A stretch of DNA of 64,000 nt from Sedimentibacter hydroxybenzoicus DSM 7310 (GTDB lineage Bacteria; Bacillota; Clostridia; Tissierellales; Sedimentibacteraceae): positions 1 through 64,000 of the forward strand of contig NZ_JACBNQ010000003.1 of assembly GCF_013403245.1 (NCBI RefSeq). The letters run 5' to 3'. Positions 1 to 7,880 of the stretch are shown one piece after another. Numbering within the stretch: position 1 is the first letter of the stretch; each line of letters opens with the position of its first letter. The position numbers and the translations under genes were made by a program. The notes below the pieces were generated by a model, which made no database searches, was not told the DNA's origin, and worked only from the letters and a program-made list of their open reading frames with translations.

Positions 1-145
1 TCCGGAAGGAAAAATATTGAATAATGTAAGTAATCCAACATCACAAAACCAATTATATAGAAATAAGGCAGCCTGCATGTATTGGTTATTTTATAGTCTA
101 TAAAAAATAATAGGCGGAAGTAAAAAGATTAATAAAAGACAAATA

Positions 146-561
146 ATGATTGTTGTAATATTCATAGGATATATTTGTATGGTTATAGGAGTTACATTCT
201 TAAACAGAGGCATAGGTGCTTATAGAGGTGTAAATTTACACTTTTTAAGTACATATATAGAAGCTTGGAATTCCTTTAATACAAGGATTACAATGATGGA
301 GAAATTAAATATATATCGAATAATTTAGTTACTTATAAGAAAATAAAAGATATAGAAATTATTAGTGAAGTAGAGGCTTATGAAAAATTAAAAACGGGGA
401 AATTTAAGCTAAACAATTTATCAAACAATGTTAATACAATTTTTATAGCTGAAGTAATATTAGATTACATGCTTGATTCCAAAGGATTTTTTCAACCGGT
501 ATATTTGTTTCATACATTGTTAAATGATGAGGACACTATAATCGTTATTCCCGCAATATAA
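146..561 (+). pseudogene. decayed vanZ-like gene (internal deletion and frameshift)
   Basis: The first frame (146-328) gives a hydrophobic membrane segment followed by RGVNLHFLSTYIEAWNSF, which resembles the N-terminus of VanZ-like membrane proteins. It then stops. From about 280 a second frame stays open to the stop at 559-561 and reads as a soluble C-terminal domain ending in LDYMLDSKGFFQPVYLF and a short tail. The middle membrane helices expected of VanZ are absent. The simplest reading is one gene that lost its centre and shifted frame. That the two pieces were once one gene is inference; they could also be remnants of two genes. Confidence 0.45.
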
Positions 562-592
562 AAGTTATTATTAGCGCATTGGAGAATGGAGA

Positions 593-1624
593 GTGAAATA
601 TGTGAAAAAACTGCTGTTTTTTATTATAATTTTAACTTGTATATGCTCTGCTTGTGGGACTGAAACTAATATTACTGAAGAAGAGTATCTTTCTTTTATT
701 GAAAACTATACTTTCCCACCCAACGAAGAAGAGCTTTTGATGGTAATGCGAAAGGTGAACTTGAATTGGGGGATTGGAGAATTTATGTCGAGTTTTCAAT
801 CACAAAAAGTAGATAATGATTTAATGGCTATTCATCGCATTAGCTACCATAGGAATTTAATTGTATGCATATTAAATCTTAACTACAGTACAGGCAAATA
901 TGGCGATTTCTCATTTTGGTACAAATTTTCACCAATGGAAGATTCTATAACTCAAGAGCAATACGATAGGTTCCGAAATGAAGACTTACCATTAATATGG
1001 TCATTAGCAGGAGAGCTTCTTCTTGAGCAAGATGCAACTGAAAGTTTGGGAGAAGAATGTATGACATATTTTAATAACTACACAAAAAATGGTCAAAATC
1101 TAAATAGTATTAATTGGTGGGGAAGGCAAAATGATATTTTTTGTCATGTGGAGTTTACATGGCATTCTGCTTTTGATCAATATATACCTCACAGTATGAC
1201 TTTCTTTGATCCGGTGGCACTGGCATTTGATTATAAAACTCAAGGAAAAATTAAATTATATAAGAATCAAGAAGAAGTATATACTGTATCAGAAGTTGAT
1301 ATTTTAAATTCTACACCATCCGGTGATTTTCTCATATCAGGATATCTTGAAAACCTATGCATCAATGATGATGATATAAATCCAAGTGCATTTTATCACG
1401 GATACCCGGCTAATGTAGATTTATATCAAAAAGGATGGTTAGTGGATGAAACAGGCAAATTACCAGTTTATATTATGCCTACGCCTTTGTCAGAAAGTGA
1501 ATTATCAAAGAGTAGGTTTCATATTGTTAGAATAATAGATGCACCAGAACCATACTGTGTTATTATCCAAAGTGAAATTAATTATTCCATTAACCCAGAT
1601 GGGACGGTTCTTTTGGGACCATGA
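593..1624 (+). CDS. hypothetical lipoprotein, 343 aa
   Basis: A GTG start at 593 (alternative GTG at 602) follows GGAG-type ribosome binding sequence. The first 20 residues are a signal peptide with a lipobox-like CSAC, so the mature protein is probably a surface lipoprotein anchored at Cys21. I recognise no domain in the rest, which is rich in Trp, Tyr and acidic residues and looks globular. The last residues (NPDGTVLLGP) are encoded by a GGGACGGTTCT-type intergenic repeat that appears to have extended or replaced the original C-terminus. It stands between a decayed gene and a small membrane protein gene, in a fast-evolving region. Confidence 0.75.
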   Translation: MKYVKKLLFFIIILTCICSACGTETNITEEEYLSFIENYTFPPNEEELLMVMRKVNLNWGIGEFMSSFQSQKVDNDLMAIHRISYHRNLIVCILNLNYSTGKYGDFSFWYKFSPMEDSITQEQYDRFRNEDLPLIWSLAGELLLEQDATESLGEECMTYFNNYTKNGQNLNSINWWGRQNDIFCHVEFTWHSAFDQYIPHSMTFFDPVALAFDYKTQGKIKLYKNQEEVYTVSEVDILNSTPSGDFLISGYLENLCINDDDINPSAFYHGYPANVDLYQKGWLVDETGKLPVYIMPTPLSESELSKSRFHIVRIIDAPEPYCVIIQSEINYSINPDGTVLLGP

Positions 1625-1705
1625 TAAACACTCATCCGTAGGGGTTATAGGGGACGGGGTTACTAGACTTAGAATAGGTCTAAAGGAGACGGTTCTTAAT
1701 TGGTC
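1601..1705 (+). repeat. cluster of GGGACGG-type short repeats
   Basis: Three related units lie within about 100 bp: GGGACGGTTCTTTTGGGACC (1601-1620), GGGGACGGGG (from 1650) and GAGACGGTTCTTAATTGGTC (from 1686). They resemble REP-like GGGACGGTTCT repeats that I recall from firmicute intergenic regions. The first copy overlaps the end of the upstream coding sequence. The family assignment is from memory and was not searched. Confidence 0.4.
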
Positions 1706-1766
1706 ATTGTTACATATTGGATATTATGCTTTAATATAGTATAATTTTTGTAAGGAGGTAATTACT

Positions 1767-2117
1767 ATGTATAAACAGTTTATTTTTTGGAAGACATTAA
1801 TAAACACTATACTTGTAGGTTTAATTTCATTTTTTATATATTTAGATATAGTAACACATGTAGACAGAATATTACCTATAACTATATTTTTTATAGTTCT
1901 TATTTTATCAGAATTGATATTTTATGTTATAAGAAAAAAATATAAATTTGCAAGAGAAAAAGAGAATACAATTTTAAACATAATAATATTTACACTTCTA
2001 TTTTATGGAAACCGTTATAATGAATATTTTATTGTTGTAGGCTATGTCTTATATATGATTGCATCTCTATTAAGCTATAGGCATGCTGTCAGGAATTTTG
2101 ATGAAACAGTAAACTGA
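1767..2117 (+). CDS. small integral membrane protein, 116 aa
   Basis: The ATG start is preceded by a strong AAGGAGG site with good spacing. The product has four hydrophobic segments (about residues 10-27, 34-54, 67-81 and 86-101) separated by short basic loops, so it is an integral membrane protein with little soluble mass. No family is recognised. It has no close neighbour on the same transcript unless it is read together with the 99-aa membrane protein gene 130 bp downstream. Confidence 0.7.
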   Translation: MYKQFIFWKTLINTILVGLISFFIYLDIVTHVDRILPITIFFIVLILSELIFYVIRKKYKFAREKENTILNIIIFTLLFYGNRYNEYFIVVGYVLYMIASLLSYRHAVRNFDETVN

Positions 2118-2248
2118 TACTATTCCCGACGTTTTTAAAACAATTGAAAAAAATGTCCCCTTATTTATTTCTTATTTGTTATATATATAAGAATATAAAT
2201 TAGAGAAATGGTATTGGTTATACAGATAATTTTCAAAGGAGGCTGCAA

Positions 2249-2548
2249 ATGTACTATATTGCTGAAATATCTTGCGTTATAAATGGCATTTTTATAGCTG
2301 AAAAACTATTGTCAAGACCTTATATGGCAAAAGAGAGTAAAGCGCTCACTATATTTGGAAAATACTTAAGCCCTGTCCTTGTGTTACTTTCTTATGTGTC
2401 TCGTTATTTATTTTTAGATGATACATTAAAAAATATGCCATTATCGGCTCATATGGGTATAGGCTTGTTATGGGGATTCTTCATGGGCAGCACAAGCTAC
2501 TATGCTAAGGCAAGAATTGCTAAGCGGAAAGAGAATATAACTCAATGA
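2249..2548 (+). CDS. small membrane protein, 99 aa
   Basis: The ATG is preceded by AAAGGAGG at ideal spacing. The product has a hydrophobic N-terminal stretch, a central segment LSPVLVLLSYVSRYLF, a third segment around GIGLLWGFFMG, and a basic tail. It is probably a small membrane protein with two or three spans. No family is recognised. Confidence 0.7.
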   Translation: MYYIAEISCVINGIFIAEKLLSRPYMAKESKALTIFGKYLSPVLVLLSYVSRYLFLDDTLKNMPLSAHMGIGLLWGFFMGSTSYYAKARIAKRKENITQ

Positions 2549-2655
2549 AAGGTGGCATGTTCCGATATTATAAAATAATTAAAAAATTGTTCCTTTTTCG
2601 TTCTTATTTGTTAGACAAATAAAATACTATAGAGTTTTGGTCGTGGAGATTGCTT

Positions 2656-2796
2656 ATGCGGCTTAATAGAAAAAGATTAATAATGCTTATTATTCTGACA
2701 ACAATTGGTAGGGTAATGAGCAAATATATAAATACTGAAGAAATAGTTAAAATAACATATATAACTGATATAAAAAATATGTTAGAAACTAACTAA
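2656..2796 (+). CDS. possible small membrane-active peptide, 46 aa
   Basis: A short open frame starts at ATG 2656 after GTGGAG at about 7 nt. The N-terminus is strongly basic (MRLNRKR) and followed by a short hydrophobic run (LIMLIILTTIG), a layout seen in small membrane-acting peptides including some type I toxins. It sits about 110 bp upstream of a segment predicted to be transcribed from both strands. Coding status is uncertain because the frame is short and no homolog is known to me. Confidence 0.3.
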   Translation: MRLNRKRLIMLIILTTIGRVMSKYINTEEIVKITYITDIKNMLETN

Positions 2797-2861
2797 TTAT
2801 TTTGTTTACTGTAAAGAAATTAAGTAAAACATTGTAAAATCAATAATATTAAATTTCAATC

Positions 2862-2890
2862 TTGTAAAAATATGAAAAATATGGTAAAAT
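2862..2890 (+). promoter_or_regulatory. sigma-A-like promoter reading into a structured segment
   Basis: TTGTAA at 2862-2867 and TAAAAT at 2885-2890 are separated by 17 bp. Transcription would start near 2897 and run rightward through the same segment that the leftward RNA at 2909-3008 covers. On this strand the segment can close with AAATAGGT (2898-2905) pairing to ACCTATTT near 3000. Confidence 0.4.
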
Positions 2891-2908
2891 ATAAGTATAA
2901 ATAGGTGC

Positions 2909-3008
2909 AAAAAAAAGTAATTACCCTGCGGACACAGAGTAATTACGGCTTAAATTAAGTTGTATTTTACAGGTCAGCCAACTTTGGCTTGCTACCTATT
3001 TATATCTT
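2909..3008 (-). ncRNA. predicted small RNA, about 100 nt, with own promoter and terminator
   Basis: On the minus strand a -35 TTGATT (3043-3038) and -10 TATTAT (3020-3015) have an exact 17-bp spacer. The transcript would begin near 3008, contain a hairpin built on AGCCAA/TTGGCT, and end at a strong terminator: GTAATTAC arms (2917-2924 and 2939-2946, extended by CTG/CAG) followed by eight U residues (2916-2909). There is no open reading frame. The arrangement resembles antitoxin RNAs of clostridial type I toxin systems, but that family assignment is an inference. Confidence 0.5.
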
Positions 3009-3093
3009 ATGTAAATAATAACATATCTATACTTAAAAATCAATAAATAAATTACTAAATATGTGTCAATCTGTCAATCAGGGAGTGAAAAAA

Positions 3094-3678
3094 ATGCAAA
3101 ACAAGAAAATAAAGATGATATTTTTAGTAACTGCTGTTTTGACAGTTATGACGGTAATAGTCGGCTGCAGTAAGGATGATAAAAAAGAAACGGTGACATC
3201 TTTCCTTAAGAGTATGTATGAAGTTAATGACTATGAAAATTACGAGAGGTTTGCAGATATACGTAATGAAATTATAAAAGAGAAGATGGCAAACTCTGAC
3301 TTATCCGGAATAACTCAATTCAGCGATGAAGAAGCCAAAGAAATATACGGACAATATATTGATAAGTACGCTCCTTTTGTTACGAAAGATGGTCTTGATA
3401 AATTGTTTTCTTTAGGACTTATTACTTATATGGATAAATTGGCTTATGAAAACAACATATATGTAAGAATTGAAAATATTAGGCTGAATGAAACAGAGGA
3501 ACATGAATATATGTACACCATAAAGCTGAAGTTTATAAAAGACGATGCTGAGGCATCGGGAGAATGTACAGGCATAGTGGGAATGGCACAAGACGAAAAA
3601 GGCAGATACAAGGTTAATTTCATAAAGAAGAACGACTCTAAAACAATAAATGAAATGTTGACAGAAATAAATAATTAA
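3094..3678 (+). CDS. hypothetical lipoprotein, 194 aa
   Basis: I choose ATG 3094, which has GGGAG 8 nt upstream, over the ATG at 3061. The N-terminus MQNKKIKMIFLVTAV leads into lipobox VIVGC, so the mature protein is a lipoprotein beginning at Cys23. The body resembles small extracytoplasmic proteins with a cystatin- or NTF2-like fold (charged, alternating helix and strand), but I cannot name a family. A deleted relic of the same gene lies at 6181-6261. A bidirectional-looking terminator follows at 3746-3780. Confidence 0.75.
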   Translation: MQNKKIKMIFLVTAVLTVMTVIVGCSKDDKKETVTSFLKSMYEVNDYENYERFADIRNEIIKEKMANSDLSGITQFSDEEAKEIYGQYIDKYAPFVTKDGLDKLFSLGLITYMDKLAYENNIYVRIENIRLNETEEHEYMYTIKLKFIKDDAEASGECTGIVGMAQDEKGRYKVNFIKKNDSKTINEMLTEINN

Positions 3679-3745
3679 ATACATACCTCATCCCTGTGAC
3701 ATCCATATATAGATAAAATTGCAGAATGGTTTGTACATCCTATAA

Positions 3746-3780
3746 AATAAGCCGGTTACTCTGAATGTAATCGGCTTATT
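3746..3780 (+). terminator. rho-independent terminator between convergent genes
   Basis: Arms AATAAGCCG (3746-3754) and CGGCTTATT (3772-3780), extended by GTTAC/GTAAT, are followed by GTTTTTATTT. It serves the rightward lipoprotein gene and abuts the stop codon of the leftward M56 gene. Confidence 0.75.
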
Positions 3781-3784
3781 GTTT

Positions 3785-5575
3785 TTATTTCAAATATTGC
3801 TCTGCAAGACTGCTTAATCCATCATGATCAACTATAAAATTATTTATACCCCTGTCGAAAACATTCTCTCCCGGCAGGCTGAATGTTTTTATATCGTTGA
3901 AATTTGCATCTTTCCATATACTTACATATGCAGGCACTTCAGTGGCAGGAAAATTTGTTTCAACATTATTTAAAATTGCCAGTGCAAGTTTAGTCATATT
4001 TGAAACATCCATATTTACAAGCTTCTGACGTATAAGCTTAGCTATAAAATCCTGATGGAGAAGATCCCTTTCTATGTGCCCAATAGGGACAGTTGGTGTA
4101 TTATTGTTTCTGAATCTTAGAAGCTGTTCTATCTTACTTCCATCCATCTTTTGCACACCCTTTTCTAGATTTATGTGTAGGTTCTGATAAGGGTCATCAT
4201 ACACCATTTTAATTGGAACGTTGTATTCCACGCCCTCCATAATATCTACAACATTTTTTAAGCTATCGGTATCAAGCTTTACATAATAATTTACAGGAAT
4301 ATCAAGAAAGCTTTGAATTGCGTCAATTACAGCATTCTCACCCTCAGAGACATATATGGTGCTTATACGACTCTGTAAGCCGCCTGTATTTCCAATCTGC
4401 GTGTAGCTGGGAATACTAAGTATTGAAATATCCTTGTTTTTATTATCAAGGGAAAACAGCATTATTGTGTCTGCATGCTTTTGCCCGGTAACGTATCCGA
4501 TTAAGACTATGTTTGTTCTGTTTCCGTCAGGCTCGTTTGTGGGGATTATGTTTTTAGCATTTAATATCCCGCTAGACATCATAGCTATAGACAATATAAA
4601 TAATGCAGTTATTATCGAAACAGTAATTATAATTTTACTTTTTTTGCTTGATTCTCTTATCATATCAAACCTACGGATAATTTGATTTTTATCATTTGCC
4701 ATGGCTGTAGTAAATATTTGCTCCCTTACCTTGTTTGCAGATATAAAATTTAAAATTGTGTTCATATATCCGTTTTTATCTTCATTGTTCATTGTGGTTG
4801 TAACGGCAAGGTCACAGGAAATTTCACATTCTTCATTTATTTGCTTTACCGCAAAGTGTGCCAACGGATTGAACCAGTGTATTGAGCTTACTGCAAGGGC
4901 AAACCATTTGTACAAAAGGTCGTGACGTTTCAGGTGTGTAAGCTCATGCATGAGTATGTAGTGAAATTCCTTTTCGCTGAGAGCATGATTTGGCAGCCAC
5001 ATTGAGGTTCTGAACAAACCAACCATCATTGGAGCATCAATAAAGTCAGTTACATATACATTGACTTTATTTTTCATTTGCGTTTCCTTTAAAGCCTTAG
5101 TCATTTCCGGACATGAGATTTTAACAGAGCTTCTTCTGAGTATATTCACAAACAAGCCATATTTGAATAATCCATACATAAAGAATAACGCTGCCCCCGT
5201 AGCCCATATGTAAATTATTATATTATAATGTCCTGCGTGAACACCTTTTATTGTATCCGATAATTTGAACGGTGTTTCTACAGTGTTCATATTTTGTCCA
5301 TTTGAGGCTTCGACAGGTTCTTGTTCAACAATCTGTACTTCATTGGTCTGCAGCTCAGGTATAGATAATTCTTCCGGTGATATTTCTACAGGAGCAGATG
5401 GAAGCTGAATTCTTAGTGGTATAATCATAACAATCAAGACAGCAAGCCAAATGTAGTACTGCCAATGACTTCCAAAAACTTTTTTTGTAAAGGGCTTCAG
5501 CATAAGCAAAACAAGAATCAAAACGCTTCCTACTGCAGACATGAGAAGCACGGAGGTGAAAATCTGTGACATCAT
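3785..5575 (-). CDS. BlaR1-type M56 metallopeptidase fused to a degenerate LCP domain
   Basis: This 596-aa membrane protein has a BlaR1/MecR1-like N-terminal half: membrane segments at about 7-27, 40-54 and 115-140, then a cytoplasmic M56 zinc protease with HELTH at 210-214 and a downstream acidic ligand region EECEISCD. A further membrane span lies at about 314-333. The extracytoplasmic part (about 353-515) is not a penicillin-binding domain but a LytR-CpsA-Psr (LCP) domain (TNIVLIG, HADTIMLFSLD, ISILSIPSYT, QKMDGSKIEQLLRFR). Two residues usually conserved in LCP enzymes are changed (R-S-D-T to H-A-D-T; P-R-D-T to P-S-Y-T). It starts 3 bp after blaI and shares its SD region, so it is surely co-transcribed. 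By analogy it cleaves the repressor upon ligand sensing. Confidence 0.85.
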   Translation of the reverse strand: MMSQIFTSVLLMSAVGSVLILVLLMLKPFTKKVFGSHWQYYIWLAVLIVMIIPLRIQLPSAPVEISPEELSIPELQTNEVQIVEQEPVEASNGQNMNTVETPFKLSDTIKGVHAGHYNIIIYIWATGAALFFMYGLFKYGLFVNILRRSSVKISCPEMTKALKETQMKNKVNVYVTDFIDAPMMVGLFRTSMWLPNHALSEKEFHYILMHELTHLKRHDLLYKWFALAVSSIHWFNPLAHFAVKQINEECEISCDLAVTTTMNNEDKNGYMNTILNFISANKVREQIFTTAMANDKNQIIRRFDMIRESSKKSKIIITVSIITALFILSIAMMSSGILNAKNIIPTNEPDGNRTNIVLIGYVTGQKHADTIMLFSLDNKNKDISILSIPSYTQIGNTGGLQSRISTIYVSEGENAVIDAIQSFLDIPVNYYVKLDTDSLKNVVDIMEGVEYNVPIKMVYDDPYQNLHINLEKGVQKMDGSKIEQLLRFRNNNTPTVPIGHIERDLLHQDFIAKLIRQKLVNMDVSNMTKLALAILNNVETNFPATEVPAYVSIWKDANFNDIKTFSLPGENVFDRGINNFIVDHDGLSSLAEQYLK

Positions 5576-5577
5576 GA

Positions 5578-5952
5578 CTATTCCTCCAATTCAAAGAGTT
5601 TTTTTATTTCATCTATATCTTCAGCCGACATCTGCTTGCTCTCAAATAGGGAAGCCACAAGATTTTTCACTGAACCGTTATATAGATTGCTGATGAAGTT
5701 TTTAGTTTCATGTGTCTTGTATTCCTTTTCATTAATGGAAGGAGTGTAGTAAAAAAATCTGCCCCGTTTTTCATATGTAACGGTTCCCTTATCTACCATT
5801 CTTGAAAAAAGTGTTGCAATGGTCGAATATTTCCAATCCTTACCATGTAAGGTGTCAGAAACCTGCTGTGCTGTCATAGGTTCACCAGATGCCCAAAGAA
5901 CATTCATAATTTCAAGCTCTGCCTCAGTAATGCTAATCTTATCTCTTTTCAT
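5578..5952 (-). CDS. BlaI/MecI/CopY-family transcriptional repressor
   Basis: The 124-aa protein has the family's winged helix (ITEAELEIMNVLWASGEPMT, then a recognition region WKYSTIATLFSRMVDKG) and a C-terminal dimerisation helix with the usual length. BlaI-type repressors bind TACA/TGTA dyads and are inactivated by proteolysis started by a partner M56 receptor, here the next gene. Two such dyads lie immediately upstream (5972-6010), so autoregulation is likely. The target beyond this operon is unknown; no beta-lactamase gene is nearby. Confidence 0.9.
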   Translation of the reverse strand: MKRDKISITEAELEIMNVLWASGEPMTAQQVSDTLHGKDWKYSTIATLFSRMVDKGTVTYEKRGRFFYYTPSINEKEYKTHETKNFISNLYNGSVKNLVASLFESKQMSAEDIDEIKKLFELEE

Positions 5953-5971
5953 AAATACCTCCGCAAATTGA

Positions 5972-6010
5972 ATCTACAATCGTAGATTGATTACAGTCTA
6001 CACTTGTAGA
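5972..6010 (-). promoter_or_regulatory. paired BlaI-type operators
   Basis: Two dyads lie just upstream of the repressor start: ATCTACAATCGTAGAT (5972-5987, 6-bp perfect arms) and TCTACACTTGTAGA (5997-6010, 6-bp perfect arms). Their centres are 24 bp apart, a little over two helical turns. They carry the TACA/TGTA half-sites expected of this repressor family. Confidence 0.75.
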
Positions 6011-6180
6011 TTCAATTTGTCAATATTATTTTCGAAAAATTTGCTCCCTTTATCCTTTTTCATTTCAGACAATGCTGAAGTAAAGAAATGGAGAAATATA
6101 TCATATCCCGGAGATAATAATTCAATCGGGAGGATACTTAAGTATAACTGTGTATTCAATATATTGAAGATACGATAATC

Positions 6181-6261
6181 ACTAATGACTATGAAAATTA
6201 CTAGAGGTCTGTAGATATACGTAATGGAATTATAAAAATGGTGCAAAAAATAAATAATTAA
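6181..6261 (+). pseudogene. relic of a duplicated lipoprotein gene (copy of 3094-3678)
   Basis: Positions 6182-6235 match 3223-3276 of the lipoprotein gene almost base for base (shared TAATGACTATGAAAATTAC, then AGAGG and AGATATACGTAATG). The sequence then jumps to the last codons of that gene (AAATAAATAATTAA). About 380 bp between these parts are missing. It is the scar of a tandem duplication that has since been deleted. The rest of the 5953-6361 gap beyond the operators shows nothing else I can support. Confidence 0.65.
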
Positions 6262-6361
6262 GTATGTAAGGTTGTATAAATTTCCGGACTGTTGTAAAAT
6301 AAAATATGACGAGGTTTTTTAACAATATATAATAATTTGGCACAGTGGATGGGTTTGTATT

Positions 6362-7039
6362 ATGAAAAGAGTGTATATTGCTACGACAATACTTGTAATC
6401 CTTTTATCAGTCTTATTATTAAAAATAAAAATGGATAATAGTTTAAATGCCATATTTGATAAATGGGAAGCAGGAGATATTAATACCACAGAAAGTATTG
6501 ACATAATGAATTCTTTTACAGAATATTTAGCTGAAAATCGTGAAATCTCCACCGAGGATATAATGAATTTATCGAAGAGATTTAAGATTTATGATATAGA
6601 TGGCTTCAGGATTATAGAATATGTAGAAAATCCTGAGTTTTATGGTAACAGCGGAAAAGGCAGTTATCATATAGTTATGTATAACGATATAATAGAAATT
6701 ATAGACAGCAACGGCAGTATAAGAATTGACGAGGTTATTAAACTAAATGATAACTTATACAGTATGTATGTAACAGATTATAAATTTTCAAATATTACCG
6801 GTATCAATATTTTCGGCATAGCAATAAATGAAAAGGGTATAGAATATAAGCCGATTATAAGTAATGCTGAAATACCTGATGGATTTCAATTTATTGAATC
6901 CTTATATTACGATAGTGGGCATATTTATTTTGAAAGTATAGAAAATGATGGAAGCAATGTTCTTATAAGTGTAAATAATACAAGCTATATGTTACAATTG
7001 AGAGAAGATGGATTATATCATTTTACTGATATTGAATAG
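6362..7039 (+). CDS. hypothetical secreted or membrane-anchored protein, 225 aa
   Basis: The N-terminus MKRVYIATTILVILLSVLLL is a signal anchor with no lipobox. The remainder is an acidic, beta-rich soluble domain outside the membrane. No family is recognised. Ribosome-binding sequence upstream is weak (a G-rich GGATGGG about 12 nt before the ATG). It precedes a HAD phosphatase gene by 22 bp and may share its transcript. Confidence 0.65.
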   Translation: MKRVYIATTILVILLSVLLLKIKMDNSLNAIFDKWEAGDINTTESIDIMNSFTEYLAENREISTEDIMNLSKRFKIYDIDGFRIIEYVENPEFYGNSGKGSYHIVMYNDIIEIIDSNGSIRIDEVIKLNDNLYSMYVTDYKFSNITGINIFGIAINEKGIEYKPIISNAEIPDGFQFIESLYYDSGHIYFESIENDGSNVLISVNNTSYMLQLREDGLYHFTDIE

Positions 7040-7061
7040 ATACTAAAATTCAGGAGCATAT

Positions 7062-7661
7062 ATGAAAGAAGGCATAATATTTGATTTGGACGGAACGTTA
7101 TGGGATTCTGTCGAACCGGTTGTTGAATCATGGAACGAAGTATTGAGAAATATTTCTGAAATTAATTATTCATTAACTATAGAAGAAAGCAAAAAACTCA
7201 TGGGAAAAACAATTAAGGAAATAGCTTCAATTATATTGAGTGAAGTTGATAAAGACAGGGCATTGGAAATAATAGAGGAATGCTGTATAAACGAGTTAAT
7301 ATATTTGGAGAAAAAAGGCGGCAGTTTATATCCCAATTTGGAAAACACACTTAAAGTGTTGCTTAAGAAATATAATTTATATATAGTAAGCAACTGTCAG
7401 GAGAATTATATAGAAACATTTTTAAAGTATCATAAATTAGATAATTATTTCAGTGACTGCGAGAATCATGGCAGGACGAAGCTATCCAAGGGTGAAAATA
7501 TTAAGCTTATCATCGAAAGAAATAAATTAGACAAAGCAGTCTATATCGGAGATACACAGGGGGATTATGACGCAGCCAGGTATGCAGGTATACCTTTTAT
7601 TCATGCTAAATATGGTTTTGGGACTGTAAATGAGCCGGAAGCTTTTATTAATACATTGTGA
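7062..7661 (+). CDS. HAD-superfamily hydrolase (phosphoglycolate phosphatase-like)
   Basis: The 199-aa protein has HAD motif I (FDLDGTLWDS, nucleophile and acid Asp), an alpha-helical cap, motif II (VSNCQ), a Lys in the KLSKG region and motif IV (YIGDTQGDYDAA). This is the Gph/PgmB-like subfamily that dephosphorylates small phosphometabolites in the cytosol; the substrate cannot be told. It overlaps the next small gene by 4 bp (stop TGA inside GTGA), so the two are translationally coupled. Confidence 0.9.
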   Translation: MKEGIIFDLDGTLWDSVEPVVESWNEVLRNISEINYSLTIEESKKLMGKTIKEIASIILSEVDKDRALEIIEECCINELIYLEKKGGSLYPNLENTLKVLLKKYNLYIVSNCQENYIETFLKYHKLDNYFSDCENHGRTKLSKGENIKLIIERNKLDKAVYIGDTQGDYDAARYAGIPFIHAKYGFGTVNEPEAFINTL

Positions 7662-7864
7662 AAATACCTGTAATGTTTGATGTAAAAATAAATACATCCC
7701 ATGAGGAAATAACTACATCTTTCTCTTCATACGGTTATTTGGAGGATAGAGAGGAGAATTCGGGTTATAACTTCGAAGCTTTTTATGAAACAGAAAAACC
7801 TGTTGATCTTAATTCTGTTTTATCAATTGAAATCAACGGCAGAACGATTAAATTCGAAAATTAA
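7658..7864 (+). CDS. hypothetical small protein, 68 aa
   Basis: A GTG start overlaps the stop codon of the HAD gene. The acidic 68-aa product ends in DLNSVLSIEINGRTIKFEN, similar in style to the short beta-strand tails of extracytoplasmic DUF4179-like domains, but it has no signal peptide. It may be a fragment of a larger lost gene. The coupling to the HAD gene and the short gap to the next gene argue that it is translated. Confidence 0.5.
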   Translation: MKIPVMFDVKINTSHEEITTSFSSYGYLEDREENSGYNFEAFYETEKPVDLNSVLSIEINGRTIKFEN

Positions 7865-7880
7865 AAGGAGATTTTTGAGC

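Noticed and set aside
2-103. Open frame at the left window edge (33 codons to a stop)
   Set aside because: It has no start in the window and no recognisable motif; it could be the end of a gene or chance.
3412-3684. Leftward open frame of 90 codons
   Set aside because: It is antisense to the lipoprotein gene, has no SD and an implausible composition.
3785-5952. Beta-lactam resistance operon
   Set aside because: There is no beta-lactamase or PBP2a-like gene, and the receptor lacks a penicillin-binding domain.
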